From Otatea glauca (Eukaryota; Streptophyta; Magnoliopsida; Poales; Poaceae), in assembly GCA_036346275.1 (NCBI GenBank), contig CM070725.1, forward strand, positions 47,988,104 through 48,052,103: a DNA stretch of 64,000 nucleotides. Direction: 5' to 3'. The position numbers were made by a program, and so were the translations under genes. The notes below the pieces were generated by a model. The model worked only from the letters and a program-made list of their open reading frames with translations. It was not told the DNA's origin and made no database searches. This document shows positions 24,175 to 35,793 of this stretch, in pieces (the stretch's first letter is position 1; each line of letters begins with the position of its first letter).

Positions 24175-25321
24175 TGTTGTCATGAAGCTCTGCAAGGCTA
24201 AACCCAAGATCAATCTGCGTCATTTTATATCTAGGAACACAGGCGAGGAAGCTAGGCGAGCACACGGGATCGCGGCAACAGTCATGCCGCACCACATGCA
24301 TGCTCGCATTGAGGCGATCGAGCACGACAGAGAAGCAACAAGCTTTTTAATTACTATGCTTAATTCACGTGTTTGCTTATACTTGCTATCCCTTGTCTCA
24401 CGCATGACCCGAACAATGGAGGAGATCGATCTCGACTAATCAAACCAACACGACAGGCTAAGGCCTAACGTTTCGCATGGTGGAAAACGTGGGCGCTCCT
24501 GTCGTGGCACCCGCGTGGGAAGGACGGCGTCGCGCGGGACGACGAGTAGTCCCTGGCGCGCGCGGCCGCCGGCTGCCGTGCGCAAGTTGTGCAGCGCGCC
24601 ATGCGCGATGTGGCGTTGGCAGCGCTCGCTGTGGCGGCCTTTCGACCGGATCGCTCGAGAAGAACCGGACCAGGGCAAGGGCCGGCCCCGTAGGCCGTCG
24701 CTCCCCACGCACAACAGGACCGCAGCCCACACGAGATAGGGGCCCACAGTCTGGCCAGCTCATCGGATTTTTGGGGAAAAAAAGGGAAAAGCCCAAGAAA
24801 ATAAATGGGCTTCCAGCCCATCTGCAATTACGCTAGAAGTCCAAATTATTTTGTGGCTACGGTAATTTTGTGAAAAAAGGCTCGGAAGTTTTGCATAATG
24901 ATAACAATTTATCGGGATAAATAAATTTTATTTCAACGTTCCTGAAGTTTCCCATTATTCTGAAAAAAAAATAGAAATTTTGAAAATTCATATTTAGTCC
25001 TAGAAATTGAATTTTTAGGTATATGGTCTTCTATAAATTTGTTGAACCTTAGACTTAGCACACATGAGAAGCTCCATATTTCTGGGTTTATTTTTTCTGA
25101 TATAATTCCGTATTTATTCATACTGAATTTATTTTTTTGTTATTCGGTGATTATAAAAATTTCTTGATAATTAGAAGAAAATTGTGAAAAATGCTAGAAA
25201 AATTCTGAAAATTTTAGATAATTATCTATTAAATAGATATAGACCAAACTTTACTAATTTAAAAGTGAGCATGCAATATATTGATTTTATCAGTAGTCAA
25301 ATTCAATCTTGCTTACATACA
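24175..25321. other. Unassigned DNA between LTR and gag remnant
   Basis: 24430-24830 is GC-rich with overlapping frames on both strands and no motif. 24840-25300 is AT-rich. No gene is supported. Confidence 0.4.
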
Positions 25322-25960
25322 GGATATATCGGACATTGCAAAAAAAAAGGAATTTACTGAGCTTGCCCTGAATGGCAGCAATTACCTCACCTGGGTAATG
25401 GATGACAAGATTAACCTGACACTCTGATCTCTTGAAGCTGTTATTTTCCAGCCTGAAGCTGGTACCACTGCTCTTCCCAAGGCCGCAAAAGTGTGCGGCT
25501 CTGCATTTCCTAAAGCACTATCTCTATGCGGACCTAAAGGCCGAGTATTTGATGGAGGAGGATCCACTAGTACTATGAAATTCCCTTAAGGAATGATATA
25601 ACGAGCAAAGATCTGCCCTACTGCAAAAAGCATAGCACAAGTGGACCCTCCTATGTTTTTAGGATTTTAAAACCGTGGTAAAATACAACTCTTTCATGCA
25701 CAAGCTTGTCTCCAAACTGTGTTTCTGTAACTAGAAAGTTACATATACCGAAATGATAGACAAGATATTGTGCATATTCCACCACAATATGAGGATACTG
25801 CAGCAATAGTATCGCCATGCCGAGTACCAACAATACTCTAACTTATCCGCATTTTGCTAGAAGCAGAAAAGCATGATGAACTCTTGATAAAGAATCATCA
25901 TGTCCTCCTAATAAGACACTTGGAATGCCCGAAATACATGCAAATGTTCAGTAGGCTAGT
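25322..25960 (+). pseudogene. Copia gag remnant
   Basis: Across frame breaks the plus strand reads EFTELALNGSNYLTW, then LMEEDPLV, and later a degenerate MIDKILCIFHHNMRILQQQYR followed by EKHDELL-like words. This order is that of plant Copia gag (UBN2-type) proteins, which form the virus-like particle shell. There are several internal stops and it encodes no working product. It lies between two copies of the same LTR, in the same orientation, and probably belongs to that element. Confidence 0.65.
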
Positions 25961-25969
25961 AATAGTGAA

Positions 25970-28150
25970 GGACCAAAAAGGTAACTAGAGGGGGTGAATA
26001 GGAGCCAAATATAATTTTTCCCTAACAATCAAACCACCAAGAGAACAGATTAAATGACTGTATAATCCAAACAAGTGGTCGGATGAATCAGTACCCCCGA
26101 CCAGGAGGTCAGATGAACAGCGCTCGGTGAACAGTAAAAATGCACTGATTGAATGAACAGTGCTTGGTAAATAGTGTCCATCGAACAGTAAAAATGTGTT
26201 GGTCAGATGAACAGTACTACATCCTGGTAAAAAATAACACTGCCGGATGAACCGTGTTCGGGTGTGAACAGTGCTCGGGTGAATAGTATCTGCGCGATCT
26301 CAAAAACAAGAATCGATGTAACTTTTGATCGGCTGATCCAAAACCTGCGAAACTTTGTGTGCACCTTCCTATGGATGTCAGGAACCTATTTCAACCTTCA
26401 ATCGCAAGGATTGATGTCAAAGTTCTAACTTTTTTCTAGTTTAAAGAATATTGCACCAAAGCCGGGTCAAAAACACAAACTTCACCCTTTGCTTGCTCGT
26501 GGAGAATTGATGACCAGGATGATCTTAGATGACCTTCCACATGTCATAGCAAGCACGAACCTGAAAGAAACACCCCTCAAATGAGTCCAGAAAGATCTAT
26601 CGGTTTCTTTAGAATAATCTGAGATCTTATTCAAAGCTTGCCTAGATGATTGGGATCTGAACTGCAGAAGATTCATCCATTAATCATGTATCCTTGGCAG
26701 CACAAGATCAAGAGGGGAAAAACCAAAGAGAGATCAAATACTCAAAAAGAAAGGGACATCAAAAACTTGAGCAAGAGTGAGTTCTAGTGGATCTTGCTGG
26801 GTTGGAACATATTCTAGATGAACTCGTCAACCTCTTATACATCCTAGATCCAGAAGAAACAGAGCAAATAGAAAGAGGAGAAGCATAGCTCAAGTTGCAT
26901 AAAAGAACCAAGTAAAAATGCAAGAACATAAATAAATTTCAGATATAGATGAACTTGGATCTTGCATTGCTTAGAGAGGGATGGTTACAAAGGCACACTT
27001 CCAAGTGGACAAAGCTCAACAGAGCATAAAGAAACCAAAGAACCATTTTCTAAAACTTAGTTCCAACTAAGGTGGTGGGTTCCAACCACACCCTCTACAC
27101 CAGGTGGCATCCCTCCATTTATAGCACATTGGGAGCAATGTCCACCCTTGGATGACTTCCTTCTCCCATAAGGAACCTTCTCAAGGGCTGGGATTAACTC
27201 ACTCAACCATACATGGGCTGACTTGAAACCCAACAACATAACGGGTTTTGACACATACACCTCTCAGGGCACTACTAACTTAACCACTACTCCACCCGCG
27301 AACCTGTGATCCAACGATTCTCCTTCGCTTGAGTAGGGCTTAAGTTAGCTCATCCATCTTCCATGTGGTCCTTAGTGACTTGCCACCAAGCCTCTCACGT
27401 GTCCGGATCCCCCGAACCTTCCTTGCTTGAACACGAGTCCAAATCACTTGGCGCACCACATGTCCTTGTTCGCTTCACCATGATGGCCCCTACTTCCATG
27501 ACTGTTCAGGACCTCAACTCCTCCCTGAATCTAATCCCGGTCCATACTGTTGCCCAACATGCCCATCACCAAAGCTCACGCTCCGGCTCCTTGTCTTACC
27601 CGGCTTGCAACCACTTCCCCGCCTGAGTCATCTTCCGGCGTCCCTTGACCGTTCTGGACCTCAGCTCTCCTAGCCTAATCTGGGTCTACTCTGCCTCACC
27701 ATGACCTAGCACCGAAGTCCTGCAACCAACATAGACAAGCAAACCATCGCATAGCATTGTTCACAATAATATGTAATAAACATCATAAACAACATACACA
27801 AGAAACCAGACAGGTATCATTGACTGGTCAATCATCAAAAGATCCCACCATGGATCAAATAGACCATGACCACCTTGGTCCATGACCACTCTAAACCGTG
27901 ACTACTAATAGCCAGACCACTCTTATAGAGGTCCTGACCACTCCCTCAGAGGTCACAACCACTTCCTTAGTGGTTGAGACCACTTAAAACCCTGAACTGT
28001 CAAGACCCCGACCACTGGTATCTGACTAGCCAAAGTCTCGAACACTCGAGGTCCAACTACTAGTCTTCGACCAGCCAAAGTCCCAACCACTGGTCCTGGT
28101 CTCCTCACAAAAACTCAAATTGCTCACAACCAGTTCACAACTAGTCCCAA
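25970..28150. repeat. LTR-retrotransposon-derived repeat, second copy
   Basis: It begins near 'ggtaactagagggggtgaat', a start common in grass retroelement LTRs, and from 26290 matches the window's first 1,740 bases. 26050-26290 has repeated 'tgaacagtgctcggtgaaca' wording, and 27860-28200 has repeated 'gaccac' and 'ccagttcacaac' wording. The frame at 27363-27626 has a counterpart at 933-1214 but shows no domain. It probably inserted into the Copia element around it. Confidence 0.55.
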
Positions 28151-28199
28151 CGAGTTTATAAACTGTCTTGACCAGTTCACAACCAGTCCCAACCAGGTT

Positions 28200-29560
28200 A
28201 TGTTCAAAATGTTTCAACACTCTTTGCTGAAATTGCAGGTGAAAAACAAGTGTTTTGTCATTTCTGGTACCATCTGCATGCAAAAATCACATTTGTATTC
28301 TTGTCCTAGGTACCATCTTCTTCTGATTAGCATCTGCTTGGTATTTAGACGGTCTTGAATCAACAACCAGGCAAAGACTCAAATCTTGGGAGCACATCTG
28401 GACTTCCAAATCCATTTGAATGGCGGTTAGGTTGAGACGGATTGAAATAGATGCCTGTAACATTTCCTTGCTATGTACAATGAATTACCCAAGTTGTAGG
28501 TCCATTGATCCTCCGTCGTGTTTGAGCAATGGACATACTGTAGGAGAGTGGTAAGAAGCTGAAGTTCCTGGAAGGCTTGATCGGATAAAGGTAGGTTGAA
28601 ATGATTAGTCCAATCATCATGTTGAATGAAAGAGCAAACTGACTTGTTTAAGTCTTTGACAAAAGAGTAGAGGGTTGGGTACTGGATACTAGGGAGAGTA
28701 TCATTCCATAGATCTTTCCAAAATCTTACAGTCTTTCCAGAGCCCACCACAGTGGAAACAATACCTCTGTAATGATCACTCATTTTTATAATATCTTTCC
28801 ACCAGAAAGAGCCAACGTGAGGTTCGGAGTGAGGTATTCAGTTTTGATAGTAGGAGGTCCACATTAAATGCACCCAAGGTGTGTCCTTTTTGTTGTAAAA
28901 GTTGTGGATGTGTTTGAGGAGCAGAGCCCTGTTTTGAATTTTAAGGTTTAGGACTCCCAGCCCTCCTTTGTCTTTGGGTGCGCATGCCTTGCTCCAGGCA
29001 ATTAGAGAAAGGTTTCTATTGTGAAGATCCCCCCGATCTCCTCCAGAGACAATGTCTTCGAGCCATGTCAATTCTGTTAATAATCATTTTTGGTATCTTG
29101 AGAATGCACATATGATAAGTTGTAAGAAGAGATATGACAGAGTTGAGAATTGTAAGCCTTCCCCCATAAGATAAGAATGCCATGCTGCCTGAGAGGCGAT
29201 TCTCAATTCTCTGAATAAGAGGGGCAAAGTCTTTGACTTTTGGCCTTGAAGTTCCCACGGGAAGTCTAAGGTAAGTAAAGGGCAGTTGACTCTCGAAACA
29301 ACCGAAGATCTGAGTTAGGGTCGTGAACCGGCTAGCATCCACATTGATCGGATACATGGATGATTTTTGATAGTTTACTTTGAGTCCAGTTGATGTAGCG
29401 AAAGTTTGAAGCAAGCTTTTCAGGCAAAAGAGTTGTCTAGGACATGCTGGCATGATAAGAAGAGTGTCATCAGCATACTGAATAATTGGGTAGTCGGAAG
29501 TGGCAAAATCAGGAATAGAAGGTTGAATAATGCCTATCTGGGCCACTTTGTTCACGATGC
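28200..29560 (-). pseudogene. LINE (non-LTR retrotransposon) reverse transcriptase fragment
   Basis: On the minus strand, 29560-29030 encodes the C-terminal half of a LINE reverse transcriptase. It has the catalytic YADDTLLIM motif, then STGLKVNYQKS and YLRLPVGTSRPK, followed by WSKACAPKDKGGLGVLNL (28838-29071) and FWKDLWND (28427-28783). Downstream codons to about 28200 resemble the zinc-finger C terminus with several stops. The endonuclease and the N-terminal half of the polymerase are missing. Frame breaks separate the pieces, so it is dead. No clear 3' poly(A) tract was found. The upstream end abuts the inverted-repeat block at 29570. Confidence 0.85.
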
Positions 29561-29569
29561 ACTGAGTAT

Positions 29570-30995
29570 ACTTGTGTAGTTGTAGTATACTCATATTAAT
29601 ATAAGACAAACTCCAAAGCAATCTCAAAAATTGAATATGTGCATATTGATTCCAAAGTTCAATTATTTATATGCACATATTTAATGGAGTTTATTCTATA
29701 GTAGATGGCCTCAAAAGTATTGATTCCTTTCCAACACTCAAATATATTTGGATCATTACTTTCCATCAAATTAAGTATATGAAATTGTGTAGTTATATAT
29801 ACTCATAAATTTAAATAAAATTTAAATTGAGATTCGCTTTTCTTTTAATCATCAAAGAACACTTCATCATGTGTTGATATCATTCTTTGTTGATTTAGGA
29901 CAAATGAGAAGTTCTTTAGTATAAAGAAGCATTAGTTGCATCAAAGTACTCAAGACAATCAATTCATTCAAAATTGATTTGGGTTGTGCTCAATCGATCT
30001 TGGGGGCATCCATTATGTGTTAATGGAGTGCAAGTGATGATTGAGATAACCGTGTTTGTGGGACTAACAATTTTTCATGAGTTGTGAAGTAGGTTGAGTC
30101 CAAGAAAATGAAGAATCGGGAAGAAGAATTTATCATGTGTTGATGAGCTTCAAGGATGAATCCCGAAGTGAAGTGAAGCTAGAGAAGGTTCATCATGTGT
30201 TGATGAACAAGAAGAAAGATCCCGACTTGGAGAAAAGATGATCAGTCATCATGAAAGCTCCAAGTAGTTGTGAGAGGCAAAGGTATAACTAGCTAGAGCT
30301 AAGGATGTGTTCCTAGTCTTTTACCGATCTCGGTGTTTGGATGGGAGACCAGGTTACTAGTATAGGTTATCGTACTATTAAGAGGGGTCGAGTCTTATAG
30401 CTTGAGCTTCATCATGTGTTGATGAACTCAATCTGGTTCACTCTAGGTCACTCTCTTATTTGGTTTTTGTATGAGCTAAGTATTTGCATGTGTTGCAAAT
30501 AAGGGAGCTCATCCTTGCTTCTTATTGAATCTTGATTTGGTTTTTGCATAGAGCTATGGATTTGCATATGTTGTAAAAGGGAGATAGCTTATGCAAGTTG
30601 GTTTAAGTGGTTGTTTGTATACTAATTCAACTAATGCTTCATATACTCAAGAACTTTCGATTGCCCTAGGATCAACAAAGTGAACCATCAACACACGATT
30701 AGTTCTTTGTTGATTGAATGGCAACTGAACACAATTTAAATTGTCATGAGTATATATTAACTACACAAGTTTCATATACTCAATTCGATGGAATCTAAAA
30801 GTAATGATCCAATTTATATGAAGTGGTGGAAATGGATCAATACTCTTAAGATCATTAATTACAGAATTAACTCCATTAGATGTGTGCATACAAATAATTG
30901 AACTTGAATCAATATGCACATATTCAATTTTTGATTGCTTTGGAGTTTATCCTATATTGCCATGAGTATACTATAACTACACAAGTTAAATATAG
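29570..30995. repeat. Large inverted repeat with hairpin-rich spacer
   Basis: The arm at 29570-29905 is the diverged reverse complement of 30655-30995. Example landmarks are 'caaactccaaagcaatc' and 'tgaatatgtgcatattga' on the left against 'gattgctttggagttt' and 'tcaatatgcacatattca' on the right. A further partial copy follows at about 30960-31110. The 750-bp spacer contains a run of short hairpins and a 5S-like motif. There is no coding region. It may be a fold-back type element; no target duplication could be defined. Confidence 0.8.
30296..30350 (+). other. 5S rRNA-like internal promoter motif
   Basis: The stretch contains 'gatctcgg' and 'tttggatgggagacc', close to the box C region of 5S rRNA genes, preceded by 'agagctaagga', which resembles the box A region. 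The rest does not align with 5S rRNA, so it is not an rRNA gene. It could be a fossil of a 5S-derived SINE or chance. Confidence 0.3.
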
Positions 30996-31249
30996 TCAAG
31001 AGGTTATTTCGAAGTAATGATCCTTAATTTAGAAAGATGAATTAGATCAATACTATTGAAACTTCAAGATTAAGCATGAACTCCACCTAAATGTGTGCAT
31101 TCATGTATATATGGAGTCGGAAACAAAATGCACATCTTAAGGTTAAAACAATGGTGGAGTTCACCCTTTATCTTGAATCCAAGGAATGAATCTAGAAATA
31201 ATAAAGTTGCATTGGATACATACCTTTTAGATTTCTATTTTTCTTTTCA

Positions 31250-31514
31250 TGAGACTATTCAAAAATATACTCAATAAACACGTTAGTCTCACATTTAGAT
31301 TTATCAATAAAATCATAACATATTTGACATCAAAGAATGCAACAATATATATACTATGAGCTCGAATGCATACCTTTGATATTTCCAATTTTTTCATTCA
31401 AAAGAGACTAATAAGAGTTAAACTCAACAAAAGAGTTAGTCTCATAAAAAGATTTCATTAATTAACAATTGAGACTAATCAATATTATGATTATCAAAAG
31501 GGTTAGTCTCAATA
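31250..31514. repeat. Three successive GAGACTA / TTAGTCTC inverted repeats
   Basis: Paired words lie at 31250-31291, 31404-31443 and 31467-31514. In each, TGAGACT or GAGACTAA is followed about 25-30 bases later by its complement AGTCTCA or TTAGTCTC. The third pair is the longest (attgagactaa against ttagtctcaat). Confidence 0.75.
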
Positions 31515-31559
31515 TTAGATTTGTCATTAACACCAAAACCAAATTAATATAGCTTGAAC

Positions 31560-32820
31560 TTTTAGTTGCTCGGTATGGATATTTATATGAGAGTCCCTGA
31601 AGAAGTCAAAATTCTAGATCCTAATAAAGGAAATCGCAACATGTATAGCGACAAACTGTAGAGATCACTATACGGATTAAAACAGTCGGGAAGAATATGG
31701 TACAACCGACTTAGTGAGTTCCTCCTGAAAAAGGGATACTCTAACAATGATGATTGTCCCTATGTGTTAATAAAGAAATACTAGAATTGATTTTGTATCA
31801 TCTCAGTTTATGTTAATGATCTGAATATCATTGGGACTATAGAGGAGATAAAGAAAGCAAGTTCTTACCTTACGACGGAGTTTGAGATGAAAGATTTGGG
31901 TAAAACCAAATATTGCTTAGGCCTACAGCTAGAGTATTTTCCAGAAGATATTTTTGTATACCAGTCTATCTATACCAAGAAGGCTCTGAAATTTTTTAAT
32001 TTAGATAAATCTCATCCTTTAAGGACCCCTATGGTTGTAAAATCCCTTGAAGTGGATAAAGACACTTTCAAACGGAGGATGGAAAATGAGGAAATCTTAG
32101 AACCTAAAATCCCATACTTAAAGCGCCATTGGAGCACTTATGAATATTGTGAATTGTATAAGGCCTGATATTGCATTTACAGTAAATTTGCTAGCAAGAC
32201 AAGAGCAGTCCAAACCAGAAGATATTAGACTGGTGTTAAGACTTTACCCAGATACCTCTAAGGTACTCAAGATCTTGGATTGTTTTATTGGAAGGACCAA
32301 GACTTAACCATGGTGGGATATACGGATGTCGGCTATCTGTCTGATCCTCATAGTGCTAAATCTCATACTGGTTTTGTGTTTATCTGCGGCGGTACAGTCG
32401 TTTCTTGGCGATCTTTTAAGTAGACATTGGTAACTACTTCTACCAACCACTCAGAGATTATAGCATTATATGAAGCCTCACGAGAGTGTGTTTGGCTAAA
32501 ACGTGTGGTTAACCATATCCAGAAGTCATGTGGCATTAACACAGTCAAAACCCCCATAGTTATCTATGAAGATAATACTGCTTGTGTTGTAGAAATGCAA
32601 ATGGGTTATGTGAAGAGCAATATCACGAAGCATATTGCCCCTAAACTTTTATATCTCACGAACTCTAGCAGAATGGTGAGGCAAAGATTCTGAAAATTAA
32701 GTCATGTGAAAATCTAGTAGATTTATTCACTAAGTCTTTACCAAAATCTATTTTTCAAAGATGTGTTAGTGGCATTGGAATGAGACGACTTAGAGATATG
32801 TGGAGTTTAGGGGGAGTAAA
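31560..32820 (+). pseudogene. Copia reverse transcriptase/RNase H remnant
   Basis: In broken frames the plus strand reads RSLYGLKQSGRMWYNRLSEF, VNDLNIIGT (from the catalytic YVDD motif, with Asn replacing the first Asp), EFEMKDLGKTKYCLGLQLEY, then an RNase H part with TSTNHSEIIALYEASRECVW and YEDNTACVVEMQ. These are the last domains of a Copia polyprotein. Frameshifts and stops are numerous. A polypurine tract (tagggggag, 33059-33067) follows, immediately before the LTR copy at 33068, so gene, tract and LTR form one element. Confidence 0.88.
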
Positions 32821-33067
32821 TCCCTAAACCATGACCCTTAGTATGATCCTGAAGATCTTACTTTAATATAGAAGATTATAAGTTGTACTCTTTTTCACTT
32901 TGTGAGTTTTTCTGAAGTTTTCTTATATGAAGGTCTTTAATAAGGCAACTAGTGTAACACGGAGCATGAATGCAATGTACTATTTTCTTTGTCTCTTTTT
33001 TTCTATTGGATTTTTAGAGGAGTTTTTAATGAGACATGTGCATTATGCAGTATTCGCCTAGGGGGAG

Positions 33068-33290
33068 TGTTGAGATATGGAATGACTTTGAGTCCTAGTT
33101 ATCAAAATATGGTTGGAATCTATCCTGATGTGGACGAATTCGAATCTATCTTTTGCTTTCTTTTACTATATATTTGACACCCCTTTGTGCAAAAGAATCG
33201 ATCTAATAAAGAGAGAATAGTTTTGCCTCCCTACGTTGTGTGTGCTCCCTGTTCATGCTTGCTGTTCTTTTGGTGCATCATGGTTGATCA
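33068..33290 (+). repeat. Copia-type LTR, second copy (3' LTR)
   Basis: It starts TGTTGAGATATGG directly after a polypurine tract and matches the LTR at 23953-24174. It ends near TGGTTGATCA. Position after the RNase H remnant makes it the 3' LTR. Confidence 0.75.
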
Positions 33291-34328
33291 AAAACGGGCA
33301 ACATCATTTTACAACAGAGACAACCTTTAGAGATAGCTACTGTATAAATTGGATTTATTGTTTGCTCCAGATGACATGGATGAGTCATCTAGAGTAAGGA
33401 CTAAAGTCAGTTTGTACAACAGTTATCTCTAAAGGTTGGCTCTAGATACTGTGCAATAATTATCTCTTCTCTCTTGTACCTAACTAATCTAACTATATTC
33501 CAATGCAATGATTGCTACTAAATAAGAGTCATCTCTCATCTTTTCTCACTTTTTCACATAAAACAAAACTGATGTATACATATTAATAATAAGCTGAGGT
33601 GATCTTATTGTACATATCCTTGTACCTGCTCTTAGACTGCACTGTGCCGCTCTGCTCCACATCTGGAATTTGAGTTAGCGAGCCAGCCTAACAAACCGAA
33701 GACATGACATCGGGAGTTCCCTTCTTGAATGAATTTCAATGTCGAGGAAATAATACTCCCTCCGTTCTGGTAACTACATGACGTTTGTAAGAATTTCAAT
33801 GTCGAGGAAATAATAATCCCTCTTTTCTGAATATACGATAATTTAGAATTTTGCATTTCCACGTGTAAAAATGACTAAATCACCCCCTTTATTGATTTAC
33901 TTATTGCTCTTAAATGTTGTATGTTACTCTAATTCATAGTAATAAATAACATTAGAAATAATGAAAGGTAAGAGTATGCTAAGGAAAAAAGTTAAAAATT
34001 ATATTGAAATTGTATAATGATATGTATTTAGAAACAAAATTTGAATGCTAGAGTGACAAGTATTTATAAACTTGCTCCAATTCTTTTCTACAAATTCTGG
34101 GAAAAAGAGAGATACTTATGTACTTTTATTTTTGTAAGTTTACATAAATATTAAAGCATAAATAAAGAGTTGATAGTAATTATTTATTTTTTCGCTTACT
34201 TCAAGATTTATATCACTCGTATAAAAAGGAAACCACAAAAACACTGCTCGAGCAGGGGAAACAAACGTGTACATTCGAACACAGGGAAAACCGTGGCGTC
34301 TAGCCGTATGGCCGTATACATTCTCAAT
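33291..34328. other. 3' flank of the F-box gene with MITE-like debris
   Basis: The phrase 'ctccctccgttctg' at about 33758-33771 is the typical start of grass Stowaway/mariner MITEs but lacks a clear partner end. The word 'gaatttcaatgtcgaggaaa' occurs twice, at about 33730 and 33790, a short tandem duplication. No gene is supported. Confidence 0.45.
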
Positions 34329-35545
34329 CTACTGCATGCAGCTCTGATGAGAGCTTCGGCGCGCGAGGCACTGCGGCTGAATAAGAACGGAGTCCACGCA
34401 GAGGCCTCCTTTCGTGTGCGTGCAGTCGATCTGCACCATCGAGAGCCTCACCTTCACCGGCACGTCGCCGTCCGTGACAGCGAAGTCTCCGACGTGGTGG
34501 TCGGCCCAGACGCCGGGCTCGGCCAGGTAGCACTTGGACTGCGCGTGCTGCCCGTCGGAGGTGGACAGCTGGAAGCGCACGGGCTTCACGTCCCAGCCGT
34601 GGACGTGCTCCGAGCTGCAGATCCGCCGGCCCAGGCGCCTGGACGGGCGGCCGAGGTGCAGCCGGAAGAAGACGCTGTACGTGCCTTGCGGGAAGAAGAA
34701 TTCGGTCTCGCCTCTGACTTCCAGCCACCAAATCTGGAGGAGGTAAGCTACGGTGTGGAACCTGCATGCAATGCAAGAGGACGGCCATGACGAGATGCAA
34801 CTTATTGGGGGCGGAGCAATGTGATAGCACAACTAACGAAGAGGAACCATGTATAGGTAAGAGTAAGACGTTAAACATTGCATCTGAAAAGAATAAGAGC
34901 TAATGGTTAGGCACCTTGATTCATCAGTAGGAACAAAGTGCCAATATCTTCTGTCGTCAATGCCTGTGATTGAAAGCGCCTTTGAAGAGATTGACATACA
35001 GAGCCCGCCACCGCTCTTGTCCAGCCAGAACTCCTGCGTCGCAGGCAAACAAAATCAAGCCGCTAACACACTGCTAAGCACAACGAAAACGAGAACAAAT
35101 TCACAAAGAGAAAACCGCTTCGTCGACCTCAAATACACAGACTCTTAATAAATCTTTAGCCCAACCAACAAAACAAGGCACCTCAAGACCACGCGCTCAC
35201 CTTGGCGCCGCCGTCAAAGCGGTTGCGGCAGCAGAGCCGCGCGTACAGCTCCTTCTTGGCGAGCGCCGCCGCCTGTACCAACAGGGCAGTCTGCTTCCCA
35301 TCCTCCTCCTCCTCGCCGGCGGCGGCGACGGCGAGGAGGCGTTCGTAGTTGCGCGGCAGCTTGGCCTCCCAGACGCCGTCGCCGGACGCGGCGCCGCGGA
35401 ACGTCCGGCTGAGACGCGCCGTTCGGCAGATCTCCGGAGGGTCCAACCGGAGCAGAATCTCCGCCACGCAGCTCTCCGGCAGGTCCCCAAGCACCGTCCC
35501 ACAATCTTCCCTTCCCCCTCGGGTCGATGAGGCCACGGCGCCCAT
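34329..35545 (-). CDS. F-box/phloem-protein-2 protein (PP2-A13 type)
   Basis: The CDS is complement(join(34329..34761, 34915..35033, 35201..35545)), 298 codons plus stop. All junctions are GT-AG: AAG|GTGAGC, CGCAG|GAG, TCAAG|GTGCC and TGCAG|GTTCC. Residues about 18-65 are an F-box (DLPESCVAEILLRLDPPEIC ... WEAKLP), which in this family docks to SKP1 within SCF ubiquitin ligases. From about residue 116 a PP2 lectin-like domain follows (EFWLDKSGG, ALSITGIDDRRYW, AYLLQIWWLEV, RLGRRICSSEHVHGWD, TQ/QIDCTHTKGGLCVDSVL). Length and order match plant PP2-A11/A13 F-box proteins, which are presumed to recruit glycosylated or other targets for ubiquitination. A Copia element begins 248 bp upstream of the ATG, so the original promoter may be split. 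Confidence 0.94.
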
Positions 35546-35793
35546 GTGACGTGAAGTGATCCGATGTAATTAACCGCTGTGCTCAGCACTTCAACAGTGA
35601 AGGATGAGGGACTTGGAGAGCAGGAGCAGAGACGCCAGAGACTCGGAGAAGCGACGCGTTGTGTTACCGCTAAGCGTCAACGAACACATCGTTGGGTGAC
35701 CGGTGGCCGTGCCGTCGACGCGGAACGGACGGGGAGCGTCTTGGCGCCGTTTGATCCTACAACCCCAACGACGAAGCTACTGCATGCAGAGGC

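Noticed and set aside
30280..30400. Possible 5S rRNA gene
   Set aside because: Only the box C-like core matches; the remaining sequence does not fit the 120-base 5S molecule.
29570..31514. CRISPR-like array
   Set aside because: The repeats are palindromes of differing sequence and spacing in plant DNA, not equal direct repeats with uniform spacers, and no cas genes exist.
34170..34878. Frames of 184-206 aa over the last exon of the F-box/PP2 gene
   Set aside because: Shadows of exon 3; only the 34329-34761 frame has PP2 motifs and splices correctly.
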